A stretch of 64,000 nt of DNA from Campylorhamphus procurvoides (taxonomy: Eukaryota > Chordata > Aves > Passeriformes > Dendrocolaptidae). Position 1 is the first letter of the stretch; each line of letters begins with the position of its first letter. The notes below the pieces were generated by a model. That model was not told the origin of the DNA. It did not search any database and saw only the letters and a program-made list of their open reading frames with translations. The stretch covers positions 17,793 to 81,792 of the forward strand of contig WBMV01000006.1 of NCBI GenBank assembly GCA_013396655.1, given 5' to 3'. The position numbers and the translations under genes are program-made. Positions 1-10,980 of this stretch are shown in pieces.

Positions 1-260
1 TTAGCAATTTGTGAGTCACTCCAAAGCAATCAATTATGCATCAAATGACTTTTTGATTCTTTACCTTGTGAGCGGAGAGATGGAAGAAGAGCTTGGCTTT
101 TTTATTCTTTTCCCCTCCTCTATATTACTATTATTTTTATTATTATCCCCCTTTTCTCTCTCTTCTCCTCTCTCCCTTTCCGTGCCTGAGCGGGTCTTGC
201 CTGCTGGCATCGGGATTATGCCGTGATCAAATGGTTTGCTCTTAATTGGCAACAGCTCCA
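1..260. promoter_or_regulatory. candidate conserved non-coding element at window edge
   Basis: This A/T-rich, non-repetitive stretch differs in texture from the CR1-rich DNA after it. It holds an octamer-like ATTATGCATCAAAT near 33-46, a T-rich tract with TTATTATT near 127-150, and a homeobox-like CTTAATTGGC near 241-250. It may continue to the left of the window. The regulatory reading is inference from composition and motif density only; no alignment was available. It could also be ordinary intronic sequence. Confidence 0.3.
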
Positions 261-620
261 AGATGGAAAAGAGGCAGGAAGATTAAAAAGAAAAGACCAC
301 GGGAGCTGGAGCAGCTTGTTGTGGTGTCAGGTGAGCTGGGAGGACAGGGATGAGCCTCGGGGGATCCAGGCACTTTGGTGGATGGGATAACCAGGTCTAG
401 GAGAGCCAAGGATGGAAAAGAAGGGTGGCTCATGATGCTGCAGACGATGTGCAGATCACTCTTCTCCCCATCCCGAGCTGGTCCAGCCTCTCCTGTATCC
501 ATTATTTGAGAGAGAGCAAGTGACCTGCCTGCAGCAGCAATGCCAGGATGTGTCCTCCAAAGTCAGCTGGGAGAGTCTTAGCAATGGGGGAAAACTGCTC
601 AGAGAGCTTTGGAGGCTCCA
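261..620. other. unassigned sequence, no gene seen
   Basis: Purine-rich unique-looking DNA. Only overlapping open frames under 90 codons are present, none resembling a known protein, and no repeat family is recognised. Confidence 0.5.
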
Positions 621-741
621 TCATGGAATCACAGAATATGCTGAGTTGGAAGGGACCCATCAGGATCATCAAGTCCAACTCCTGGCATTGCACAGGACAC
701 CCCAATAATCCCACCATGTGCTGAGATCTTTGTCCAAGCAC
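621..741 (-). mobile_element. CR1 LINE 3' fragment (lineage C)
   Basis: CR1 elements end in tandem ATTCTATG-like octamers, so a copy that opens with 'tcatggaatcacagaa' on the plus strand lies on the minus strand. This copy carries 'gttggaagggacccat' and 'atcaagtccaactcctgg', the 3' block of a CR1 lineage distinct from the commonest one in this window. It is about 120 bp long and stops near 'tgtccaagca', a heavy 5' truncation typical of target-primed insertion. It has no coding capacity. Confidence 0.85.
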
Positions 742-2176
742 ATGGTACGGAGTTCCTATCATTTACCTCCCCCAAGACTCACCCCATGTCTGGGTGGACC
801 TCACGTTCTTCAACCAGCATTTCCCAAAATCTCAACATTTGGGTGCCTGCAAAGCCTTTATTTAACCCACATATCTGACTCCCTGTCCCCACCCAAATGT
901 CCTCAGTCTCCAGGGGACAGGGATGCCCTGGAAGGTGCAGAGGTCAAATCCAGTGGGATTTTCCTGGGTGGAAACTCTTGCCTCCCTCCCTCAGTTTCAA
1001 AGCTGCTACACCTCAGTGGCAAGGACATCCAAGTGCTCCCCTTCAGACAGTGCAGACAGCAGGGAAGAGACAGGAATGAGATCCAACACACTTCCAGGAG
1101 TTTCTCCAGCAAGGTGCACAGTCCTGGACTGTCCAAAGTCCCAGATTTATCCATGTCCTGCTCTAAATCCTTGGAGGGAAAGCTGCCCACATGGCAGCCA
1201 GCAGCGGGTGACAATGTTTTATCTGCAGATGACCCTGTTCCAGAGGGCAGCAGGAGCCACATCCTTGACCCCTTTTCCTTCTCTGTGTCCCTCTCCTTTG
1301 AGCAGGAGACTCCCACAATGTGGTTAAAACATCCATAGGAAAATACAGAGTTTAGGGTGAGTCTCCATCCTCGCAGTTCCAGCTTTGCACCTTCTGGGTC
1401 CAGTTCACACAACAGAGGTGATTATAGTGGGATTATACATTTTCCAAGACACAAGCTATTCATACTCTCAAAAAAAACAAAAAAAGCCCACAAAAAATCC
1501 CTCCAAAAACATAAAAAAGAACCCAGCGCAAAGTAAAACAAACAAATAAATCAACAAAAACCCCAAACAAAAATGCCAAAACACAAATAGAAAAGCAGGT
1601 TCTATTAACTTGTGTTTTACCTCTGAACTCTCCCACCAGCCCAAAAGGTATTGATATGCAAAGTGGGGCTGAACTCAGGGGTTTCCCCAAGTTAGGAAAT
1701 GGGATTTTAACTTTCCCTCCCGTTGAAGACGAGGCTGAGATGAAACAAACATCACCAGTAGAACACATGAAAATGCAGCTCCTTTCCAGCCCTTAAAGGA
1801 CCCGATGGGTGTAACCACAACCACCCTCTCCTCCATGGCCCCAAACATCCCTGAGGAGATTCCCACAATCAGATCCTCCACTGCCCATCCGTTTCTGTGG
1901 CTCCTCAGCCAAGATGCCAACAAGGAGATGTTTGGAGCACACAATCAGGATCCAAACTGGATAATTTGCCTCCATCAGCACCATCCCTTTCATGGATGAA
2001 ACCCAAAGGGCGTCCCGGGTTGCATTTGCAAGGGAATGGAAGTGATTAGTGCCTGGATGGGGCAGTCAGGACACATTTGGAGCTCCAGGTTCAGCTTCAG
2101 GGTACAGGGGACACACTGACAAACCACAGCAGTCCAGCAGGGGCCACCAAGATGGGTTTGGGAACAGAGTGTGTGA
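742..2176. other. unassigned sequence with an A-rich tract
   Basis: Unique-looking sequence. About 1465-1600 is A-rich low-complexity DNA (runs of AAAAAACAAAA, CAAACAAATAAAT). A 206-codon plus frame at 718-1338 begins inside the CR1 copy, is overlapped by other frames, has no recognisable domain and is not called as a gene. Confidence 0.5.
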
Positions 2177-2610
2177 ATCATGGAATCATAGAATCAGCCA
2201 GGTTGGAAAAGACCTCAGATCATCAAATCCAACCCTTGATCCAGCACCACCGTGGTTACCAGACCGTGGCACTGAGTGCCACATCCAGTCTCATCTTAAA
2301 AACCTCCAGGGACAGAGAATCCACCACTTCCCTGGGCAGGCCATTTGAATTTCTGATCACCCTCCATAAAGAATTTCTTCCTGATGTCCAAGCTAAACCT
2401 TCCCTGGCAGAACTTAAGCCCATGCCCTCTTTTCTTACTGATGGTTGCCTGGGAGAAGAGAGCAACCCCACCTGGTACAACCTCCTGTCAGGGTGTTGCA
2501 GAGTGGTGAGGTCCCCCTTGAGTCTCCTCTTTTCCAGGCTGAACACCTCCAGCTCCCTCAGCCTCTCCTCACAGGACTTGTGTTCAGGTGCCCTCACCAG
2601 GGTATCAGTG
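2177..2610 (-). mobile_element. CR1 LINE 3' fragment (lineage B)
   Basis: This copy opens with 'tcatggaatcatagaatcag', then 'aggttggaaaagacct' and 'actgagtgccacatcc', which mark a second CR1 lineage (here called B). It runs through the 3' UTR as far as 'ttttccaggctgaacacctcc', about 430 bp. Frames across it are broken. Confidence 0.9.
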
Positions 2611-3537
2611 TCCCACCCAAGACACCTGGAGAAGCTGTAGATATCTCTCAACCAAAGGGCAGCCTTGAGGGAGGGCTGAGCTTGTGTTTAAGTCGCTACA
2701 AGAGCTTTCTCATTCAGGAATGTGGGAGAGGCAGGATCTGATCCATCATTTCCCCGTGCAGAGAACATTTAATTAAACATTTAATGTGGTGCCCAATTTT
2801 GCTTGAGGAAGGTGGACAAACCCAGGGATGGTGAAAGTCACCGTTCCCACGTGGAGCAGGATCCGGATGAGCTGCAGCCCGTCCAGATTCCTTCAGTGGG
2901 AACATCACATTGGAAACAAAAGTCACTTGAAACTGGTATTCAGCAAAAAAAAAATACAATAATGAATTATTGATTCCTGCAATTTCCCAGGAATTCCTTG
3001 GGCCATCGGGGTGAAGGGCTGAGCCATACAGGGAGCAGCTGTCCAAACACACGTGGTGCGAGGCCCTAACTAAGCATGAACAAGAAATAAAGGCTGTGGG
3101 GAGATGCCCAGGGAAAGCACATCCCGCTGCCATCCAGATGTCTCCGACTCCCTCGGGGCATCAACAGAAGTTGGAGCACAGGGAAGAGGAGCTCAGAGTT
3201 TGTCACCACGGTGCAGCCACGGAAAATCCTGACAAAACACAGGAGAAGTCAAACTCCTGCTGGCCAGAGTCCAGGGAAGGTGTGCAGGGAAAATTGGCTG
3301 TTCACTGAGCTGCAAAATTTACCACCTCGGGCTGAGGAGGAAGAAACTCTCCGGGGACTAATATTCCTTTTAGTCCAACAAATGCACTTGGAGATTCCTG
3401 TTGCTGCCTGAACAAGTGTTTGACAAGTCCCAGGTAGATCACAGCTCAGTTTTACAGCTCCAGTTCTCACCACCATGGGGAAAGTAAAAGAATGTTTAAA
3501 TAAGTTGCAAGACTTGGAGGATAAATTAAAACTTCAG
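2611..3537. other. unassigned sequence, no gene seen
   Basis: Mixed-composition sequence with a short A tract near 2945-2956. Open frames reach 139 codons on the minus strand (2714-3133) but overlap others and show no recognisable motif. Confidence 0.5.
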
Positions 3538-3938
3538 ATGGGCTGGAGCTGGAGATAGGCTGGGAGAGTTGGGGATGTTCAGACTAGAGAAGAGAAAGAT
3601 CCAGGGAGACCTCAGAGCCCCTTCCAGTGCCTAAAGGGGCTTCAGGAGAGCTGGAGAGGAACCTGGGACAAAAGATGGAGGGACAGGACACAGGGAATGG
3701 CTTCCCAGGGTTGGATGGGATATTGGGAAGGAATTCTTCCCCGTGAGGGTGGTGAGGCCCTGGCACAGGTTGCCCAGAGAAGCTGTGTCTGCCCCTGGAC
3801 CCCTGGAAGTGTCCAAGGCCGGGTTGAACAGGACTTGGAGCAACCTGGGCTAGTGGAAGGTGTCCCTGTCCATGGCAGGGGGTGAAACTCAATGATTTTT
3901 AAGGTCCCTTCCAACCCAAACCATTCCATGATTCTATG
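3538..3938 (+). mobile_element. CR1 LINE 3' fragment (lineage A), complete 3' end
   Basis: Sense CR1 of the commonest lineage here (A). It runs from 'ggctgggagagttggg' through 'agagaagagaaagatccagg', 'ggcccaggcacagg'-like sequence and 'tggaagtgtccaaggc' to the canonical end 'cattccatgattctatga'. About 400 bp of 3' UTR survive with the terminal octamer. It lies 585 bp from an opposite-strand copy of the same lineage. Confidence 0.93.
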
Positions 3939-4523
3939 AAACCTCTGAAAAATGAAACCAAAAGGTTAGAATTGAGCACCACATGCTCCAAATGCTGGTG
4001 GATAAGAGAAGAAACAGATGGATAGACTGTGAAACCTTTGACAGCTCCCCATCCCACAAAAAAAAAATTCTCCAGCTATAGAAAGCCCCTGGAATATTTG
4101 GGAACTCTGGTTCTTGTTCAATACCTCTTCTCATCTACTCACATTCAGGGAGTGACATTAAGCCATGGATGCTGCACATAAAGAGGAGGAGGAGGATGGA
4201 ATTGTGTCCATGGCAAAGGATCCTGCAAGTGTTATCTACAGGCTGGAAAGGCACGAGACTTGATTACTCCACTGGGATTTCAGGTGGGATTTGCATGGGA
4301 TCTTGTGAGGCACTTGGGAGGGCTGGACTCATCTTGTGCCACTGGCACTTCCAGCAAATGCTGTGCAGTAAAACTGACCCATGTGGAGTGTTGGAGTTGA
4401 TTTCAAAGCTCTCCCATGGGTTTATCCTGTATTCATGACCCTGTCCTGGTCTGGATTCCGGAGTGCTCCAGAAGAATATTATTTGCAATGATTTACCCAG
4501 CAAAGATCATTTTGCAGCTTATG

Positions 4524-4646
4524 AGAATCATGGAATGGTTTGGGTTGGAAGGGACCTTCGAGATCATCTCATTCCAGCCCCTGGCATGGGCTGCGATGGG
4601 GACACCTTCCACTATCCCAGGTTGCTCCAAACCCCAATCAGCCTTG
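4524..4646 (-). mobile_element. CR1 LINE 3' fragment (lineage A)
   Basis: Opens with 'gaatcatggaatggtttggg', followed by 'ttggaagggacctt' and 'gacaccttccactatccc'. About 120 bp long, then it fades into unrelated sequence. An extra 'ctgcgatgg' follows the 'catggg' block. Confidence 0.92.
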
Positions 4647-6142
4647 ATCCCATTTCTTTACTGAGCATGGATTGCAAATGGACACATCCTTCTGTGCTGG
4701 CTCTGCCCAAATTCAACTCATCCTTGGAAAAACCTGCCTGAACATTCCAGAGAGGGAAACGCAGGGCCACTGCACAGAGCCAAGGAGACTGAGGCTTCTG
4801 CATTACCCTGCAGCCACCCAGGACCACTGGAGGCCACACCCAGGACCATCTTTCCTCCCCCACACTTGGCTACTGGCATTCCAGCCCTTTCCAACCCATC
4901 CCAGCCCTTTCCAACCTGTGCAAGCGTGAGAGGCAAGCTGTCACCCAACCCCATCATCCTGATGGACAGGAGCTTATATCCCACACCGGACCCAGGAACC
5001 ACCATTTCCAGCAGCTCATTCCGAAACAAAGTGTGCATTGAGGGGTCAGGTTTCAGGGTTATTTTCCAGCTGGGAGAAGAAGAGGCTGCCAAACAAAATA
5101 ACACCGACAGCTGCTCCAGGAGTCGTGCACCGTTTGGTGACCTCAGCTCCTCCTCGCAGTGACCTCCAAGCAGATATTGGCCAGCAGTGCCACAAAGCAC
5201 CAGGGCAACCATGAGTGGCAGCCAGAGCTGCAGCTGGAGAGGCAGAATGTGCATCCCACCAGCTGGGAAACACTCCACATCCTTCCAACACCATCCCTTC
5301 CCACTCCTGCCTTCTCCGTGGTGCTCTCATAAGGGGCAGAGATTCGGGATGGTTTTGGGAGACCTTTGCGTGGATTCCACTAAACCAAAGGCTCTTGGAA
5401 GTGCAAAGTGTTAGAATTCAAAGAGCCTGAACTATTTGGATCAAGGGCAGAAAGAGTGGTCTAAAAAAAGGGAATTTTCCTGATGTCAGAAGGGAATTTT
5501 CCTGGTGCCACACACAGACAAAGGAAAAACTCAGAGCGCTTTGCAAATCCCTCAATTATCCTCTTGCTTACCTGCTGAGCTATTGAGAGGTGCTGGAATG
5601 CCAGCCCTGAAATCCTCTCCCAGGCTTTATTCCCATCTCAAAGTGAGCTGAGGGACTCATGGCACAGAGGGACAATTAAGGGGTGACATACAGCGGGCTG
5701 TTTAGGAACCACACCAGTTTCCAGGTGTTGTCATCCCGGACTGGGAAGAGTTCCAGCCAAAGTTCTGATGCTGTGCTGATCCTCTACTCCAGTTCTCCAT
5801 GGTGACAATGGAAGACATTCCCTTTGGATCTGCTGGGCTTTCCTGCCTTTTATTTCCAGCCACTCTACCCAGTCATCCACACAGGTGACTTGGAGGTATC
5901 TCAAGGGATCCTGGTTGACTTGCCAGTCCCAAAGGGCTCAGGTCTCCCATAGATCCTTGTGAATTATCCAACAACTTGCTGTTGGATACCTCAGATGAGT
6001 AGGAACCATCTTCAATCAGCCAAGTCAAGCCCCTGGAGTGGATAATTCCAGAGGAGTTCACCAAAACTGACATTCGAAGACTACTTTAGTTTTCCAGCTG
6101 TTTGAAGTCCATGACCACCAATGGCCTTAGGGCTGTTTCAGA
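4647..6142. other. unassigned sequence, no gene seen
   Basis: Unique-looking DNA. A short imperfect doublet, 'cagccctttccaacc' repeated 20 bp apart, occurs near 4880-4917. A minus-strand frame of 186 codons (4718-5278) has no recognised domain. A donor-like CAG/GTAAGC on the minus strand near 5570 has no convincing acceptor. Confidence 0.5.
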
Positions 6143-6284
6143 GAGTCATGGAATGCTTTGGGTCGGAAAGAACCTTAAGGATCATCCAGTTCCAACCCCC
6201 TCTCATGGGCAGGGACACCTTCCACTACCTAAGGGTACTCCAAACCGCATCCAACCTGGCCTTGGACACTTCCAGGGATGGGGC
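6143..6284 (-). mobile_element. CR1 LINE 3' fragment (lineage A)
   Basis: 'agtcatggaatgctttgggt' opens an antisense copy that continues through 'gacaccttccacta' to 'cttccagggatggggc'. About 140 bp, 5'-truncated. Confidence 0.9.
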
Positions 6285-7863
6285 TTTTCATCCAGGATCA
6301 TACTCTTCTCCTACTCTCTGTCATCCAAGTTTCCAGTCACTCCCTGCTGCACTTCCAAGCATTTTTTTTAACGTACAAAATGTAATGATTTGGCTAATGA
6401 GTTAGAGAAACAACCCCCAGCTCCCTGTGTGCTTGGTCCCCAGCTGAGACACCAAGTTAAAGTTCTCCAGCTTGGGATTGATCTGGTTTGGACATGAGAA
6501 ATTCTCACTGGAGGTCTCTGAGTCAACCTTTTTCCATAATCCTTGATCCAACACAATTGGCATTTCACAATTATTGTGGCTGTGGCCTTTAAGGGGATAG
6601 AAACTTCATGGATGCTGCTGTCAGGAGACACCATGACAACAATTATGTTCCTTAAAATCCAACTTCCATAAACTTCTTGGGAATAAATTACCCTACAGAG
6701 ACAGCTGTGACTGCAGCACAGCCTCTCCCAGCCACCAATTTGACTTTTTCCTTGAGATTTTCTTGCAGCAACAGGTGACACGAGGAAGGTCCTTCCAGCT
6801 TGGTGTGGTGGGGAGAGCAGCCGATGGACTCAAGATTCTGTCCGAGCCACCTCCTCTTTCCTCCTGGATTTCCTGGATTGCTTGCCTTTGTGCTTTAAAT
6901 CACACACAGCAACTCGCCCTCCACAACACCCAATTAGACAAGGCCAGGAATTAGGAGGAGCTTCTCCACTGGAATGTCTGGTGGGAGGCTTTGCAGTCAT
7001 AGCTCTGAGAAAGGGCAGGATGCACGTCCACAGGTGGCCACCTGGGAGCTCAACTCTCGTAACAGCACATGGAATTGCTGCGTTTGGACACTGAAACTTC
7101 CTGGGTGACAAAAGTCCCTGGGTCATTCCTTATCCCACGTGTTTAGAGGACATGGAGAGGCCGCCATCCAATCTTAACCCTTGGAAACCCAAATAGGGGC
7201 AAACATTTCTGGTTTTCCCAATAGAAATATATCCCTCTCCCACCATCTCCTCCCCGCTCGTCTTCTTGTTCTTTACAAAGCGAAGACACGAACAGATGTT
7301 TTCCTGTTCTCCGAGTTCCCCCCTGCCTGAGTGAACTCACCTCCCTGGCGCGGGAAAGCCCTGGAGCAACTTCCCTTTGCAACTCCGCAGCCTCCGCGTT
7401 ACCTCACCTGTCACACGAGCTGGTGACAAGGCAAGAAACAACCCTCCAACCACCACCACGACTCACTGCAGGGGAGAGGAACAGGAGGTGGAGGTGATGG
7501 GGGATGAGAAGACACACCACGAGTCGCTTCCCAAAAGTGCCTTTTTTTTGGCACGGGGAGGTGTGAAATGAATCCGCACCTCCCTCTCCTGCCGGAGGTA
7601 CCGGAGCAGCTGCCGACAGCTCTGGACCTACCACCTCAGCCTTGCTGTTTCCGTGAGATGTCAAACATGCAGTGCTAAGCAGCCACCCCTCCTGCCATCT
7701 GCCAAGGTGAACGTCAGCTGCGGATGTCGGATCAAACAACTTGACTGGTTCTCATCCCCCTCCCTTTTTGTTTTTTTTCCCCTTTTTATTTTCCATTTGA
7801 AAAGAAAGAAGGGAGGGAGGAAATGTGATAGTCCAGAGACTTCTTCCATCACTGCTGCTCTTT
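6285..7863. other. unassigned sequence with a strong minus-strand splice-site pair
   Basis: No repeat family is recognised. On the minus strand a long pyrimidine tract ending in an AG at about 7466-7467 is followed 58 bp later by an excellent CAG/GTGAGG donor at 7408. One frame is open through those 58 bp but its codon use is not gene-like. A T-rich run occupies about 7760-7800. Confidence 0.45.
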
Positions 7864-8208
7864 AGCTGGAGGATCAGGGGGACCTTCTTCTCTCTATAAC
7901 TCCCTGAAAAGGTTGGAGCGAGGTGAGGGTTGGGCTCTTCTCCAAGCAACAGGATGAAAGGACGTAGCCTTCTGGTTGCACCAGGGGAGGTTCTGGTTGA
8001 ACATCAGGAGGAGTTTCTTCATGGAATGTGTTGCTAAGCATTGGAAGGGGCTGCCCAGGGAGGGGGTGGAGTCCCCACACCTGGAGGTGTCCAAGGAATG
8101 ACAGGATGTGGCACTTGGTGCTCTGGGCTGGGTGACAAGGTGGGGATCAGTCAGAGGTTGGACTCAATGATCTTGGAGGTCTTTTCTAGCCACAATGATC
8201 TTGTGATG
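7864..8208 (+). mobile_element. CR1 LINE 3' fragment (lineage B)
   Basis: A sense copy starting in 'ggatcagggggaccttct' and continuing with 'ataactccctgaaaaggttg', 'ggaaggggctgcccaggg', 'tggaggtgtccaaggaatg' and 'ttggactcaatgatcttgg'. It ends near 'cacaatgatcttgtgatg', a worn version of the terminal octamer. About 345 bp with no intact frame. Confidence 0.9.
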
Positions 8209-8612
8209 CCACGGATATCAGAGCAGGAGGTTCATTTAAAACTGGATCCTACTCCATTCTCAATCAGGATGGAAACAGGACAGGGCAGTGACTTCTACCC
8301 TGACAACACCACCAAAGTTCAGTGGGATTAAAATGACCCTGTCAGCCCTGGAAATGCCACCAGTCCCAGAAGCCATTTGGTCTTGGAAAGATCTGTCCCT
8401 TCTTACCTAGAAAGAGGACTTTCCAAAGACATGGACAATGAGAAGAGATTTAACCCTGAGAGTTGCCCTGTCCATCAAGATAAGGGGCTAAACACAAAAG
8501 CTGGCAGGTGTCCTCCATGCATCAGAGTCTGGAGTGAGGAGCAGGAAGGGTTTCCATGGCCACACTGTGACATGTCCTTCCAATAAAACATGTCAAGAAG
8601 ACACAGCCCACC
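8209..8612. other. unassigned sequence, no gene seen
   Basis: Unique-looking sequence between two CR1 copies. No motif or frame is worth naming. Confidence 0.5.
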
Positions 8613-8684
8613 CCTGGAGGTGTTGCCCCTTCCCTGGAGGCGTTCCCTCATTCCTGGAGGTATTCTCTCATCCCTGGAAGTGTC
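8613..8684 (+). repeat. 20-bp tandem repeat derived from CR1 sequence
   Basis: Three 20-bp units each begin 'cctggagg' (8613, 8633, 8653), and a fourth start, 'cctggaagtgtcc' at 8673, is the genuine CR1 block 'catccctggaagtgtccaag'. The array is therefore a small tandem expansion at the 5' edge of the CR1 copy that follows. Confidence 0.75.
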
Positions 8685-8838
8685 CAAGGCCAGCTTGGAT
8701 GGGGTTCTGACCAACCTGGTCTAATAGAAGGTGTCCCTGCCCAAGGGGACCCAAGGGGATTCTGCCCAACCTGCAGGGGGATGGAAATAGAAGATCTTTA
8801 AGGTCCCTTCCAACCCAAACCATTCCATGATTCCATAA
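8671..8838 (+). mobile_element. CR1 LINE 3' fragment (lineage A) with internal duplication
   Basis: Sense copy from 'tccctggaagtgtccaaggc' to 'cattccatgattcca'. In the middle, the usual 'ccctgcccatggcagggg' is replaced by repeated 'ccaaggggaccc/aaggggattctgccc' sequence, a local duplication of about 30 bp. Confidence 0.9.
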
Positions 8839-8934
8839 TTCTCTGTCTTCTCCTTCACAGTCATGAAAGCAACACTAGAGAAGGAAGGAGAAGCTTTCCT
8901 GTTATTCTTGAAGGTTCCTTGCAAAGTTTGGGTC

Positions 8935-8980
8935 CTCTCCAGGCTTCGGGTGACATCCTCTCCAGACTTCGGGTGACATC
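8935..8980. repeat. 23-bp direct duplication
   Basis: Two adjacent copies of a 23-bp unit, starting 'cctctccag' and ending 'cttcgggtgacat', at 8935-8957 and 8958-8980, differing at one base. A recent tandem duplication without known function. Confidence 0.85.
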
Positions 8981-9637
8981 CATCCAGCAGCTACTTCAGC
9001 CAAAGGCCATGTTTTCTGGAATTCCAGTGGATGGTTTGCCATGAGAAGCCCACCACATTCCAGCTGCAGAAACCTTCAGCTTCACCTCATCTTGACCTCC
9101 AGCTCTTTAAGGGCTCAATGTGGTTCTTGCCTAGTGAGACTCTACATCATTTTGAGGTTGAAATGGCCATCAAACCCTGGAGAACATGAAACTCTCCTCA
9201 CTCTTTCCGGAATTCCTTGTTTGGGCCATTTCTAACCTTGGTGTCTGTCACATCCAGAATTTACAGTCGTTTCCTGTTTCTCCACACCTTAGTATTGTCT
9301 ATGCGTGGACTTCTCCAAAACCCACCTCTGAGTCGTTCTCAAAACCCACCTGGACCAGAACTACAAAACCAAAGTTAAGTCCAAAAAGGAAGTGGAAGAG
9401 CTCTCAAAATTCTGCGAAAATTAGAGTGCCTTGTTGTAATACTTGCATTTAGTGTGGCACAAAATAATCACCAGTCTAAATTCAGTTTATTTCATTAAAT
9501 ATTGGGATGAAATTGAGTCAGTAGGCCAAAAAAATGATAAAATTAACAAATTCTGAAGCTAAAGAACGTCTTGGGGTCTGGTGTCTACGTTCTGTTGGCC
9601 AACACAATGACATCAGTTGTCCATCCAATTTTTAAAT
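8981..9637. other. unassigned sequence, A/T-rich at its end
   Basis: No gene seen. About 9460-9560 is A/T-rich (CATTAAATATTGGG, AATGATAAAATTAAC) and could belong to an old element or a regulatory stretch. Confidence 0.4.
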
Positions 9638-10103
9638 GCCACAACCTGGGCTGTATTAAAAGAAGTGTGACCAGCAGGTGGAGGGAGATGATTCTCCTCC
9701 TCTACTCTGCTCTTGTGAAACCCCAGCCCCAGCTTCGGAGTCTCCAATGTCAGAAGGACATGGAGATGATGGAGAGAGTCCAGAGGAGGCCATGGAGATG
9801 CTCCAGGGCTGGAGTCCGTCTGACATGGAGACAGTCTGGGAGAGCTGGGAATGTTCACCTGGAGAAGAGAAGGATCCAGGGAGACCTGAGAGCCCTTTCC
9901 AGTGCTTAAATGGGCTCCAGGAGAGCTGGAGAGGGACCTGGGACAAGGGATGGAGGGATGGGACACAGGGAATGGCTTCCCACTGCCAGAATGGGATATT
10001 GGGAAGGAATTCCTGGCTGGGAAGGTGGTGAGGCCCTGGCACAGGCTGCACATCCCAGCTTTTGGTCCCTTCCAACCTAACCCATTTCAAGATTCTCTGA
10101 TTT
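9638..10103 (+). mobile_element. CR1 LINE 3' fragment (lineage A), relatively long
   Basis: Sense copy beginning in 'gccacaacctgggctgtatt', the end of the CR1 ORF2/UTR region. It runs through 'ctctactctgctcttgtgaa', 'atggagacagtctgggagag', 'agaagagaaggatccaggga' and 'gatattgggaaggaattcct'. The block from 'cacaggctgcacatccc' to 'ttggtcccttccaa' is missing about 150 bp relative to other copies here, an internal deletion. It ends 'tcaagattctctgatttt'. Confidence 0.92.
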
Positions 10104-10811
10104 TATAAGGAGTCACTGAGCATCAGAGTCAGTGCATGGCTGGATGTACCGAATCATTCTGCTCTTAAAGGGATCCAAATCCTTGGCCTGGGTCCATCAG
10201 CTGGCCAAATGTAGCTCTGGGATCATGGCTGGGATCTGAGATGTGTCTGGCCTGGATATATTTGGGACTGAATGCATCCAATTAGGGAATTTGATGGAAT
10301 CAAGCCGGCACCCAGAGAAACAGCGTGAACTCTCAGAAGGCATTCAGGTACTTTTTGCAGTTCCGTGTGATCTGTTCTTCCACGGATTTAGGAAAGAGGT
10401 TCTGATGGTCAATGACCCCCTCCAGAAATTGAACCTCCCTTCTGTTCTGTGTAAACATTTGCACACATATGGGAAGAATATATATTTGTATATTCAAAAA
10501 AATATATGGAGAGCATTTTTTATTTATTTGTTCAGGCTTTGGAGGCTGTTTTAATTTTTATTTTTCTTCTCCTTTATTTTTTTTTAATCCCTGGATTGAA
10601 TATGACAAGTCTGATTTCTCTCCCCACTTGGATTCATCTCACAATGGAAGAAAAAGCCAAAAAAAGAAGGAAGTTTCCCTATAAACCTCCTCTAGTGCCT
10701 TTACCTTCTGGGACAGCGTCTGCTTTTCCTGCTGAACATTCCCAGCTCTCCAAGGAAAGAGAAAGGAAAAGATAGGAAAGGTGTTCCTGTGAGCCCTGTG
10801 ATCAAATTAGT
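10104..10811. other. unassigned sequence with T-rich tract
   Basis: No gene seen. About 10480-10590 is A/T-rich with ATATATTTGTATA and long T runs. The longest frame (103 codons) is low-complexity. Confidence 0.45.
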
Positions 10812-10980
10812 AGCTTCCTCTGGAATAATTCCAAAAAGTTTGTACCTTCCTCTGGACTCATTCCAAGAGGTCTGGACCTTCCTCTGGACTCATTCCAAGA
10901 GGTCTGGACCTTCCTCTGGAATAATTCCAAAAAGTTTGTACCTTCCTCTGGAATCATTCCAAGAGGTCTGGACCTGCCTC
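10812..10980. repeat. 32-bp minisatellite, five units
   Basis: Five 32-bp units, each containing 'cttcctctgga' and 'attccaa'. Two variants alternate as 1-2-2-1-2: one ends 'aaaaagtttgt', the other 'gaggtctgg'. The last unit mixes them (aatcattcca plus gaggtctgg). The pattern suggests duplication of a two-variant block followed by conversion. Confidence 0.9.

Noticed and set aside
1460..1600. A-rich tract considered as a LINE or SINE poly(A) tail
   Set aside because: CR1 elements end in octamers, not poly(A), and no element body precedes it; treated as low-complexity DNA.
5575..5660. Strong minus-strand donor CAG/GTAAGC
   Set aside because: No credible pyrimidine tract or acceptor precedes it, and a stop lies just upstream in the best frame.
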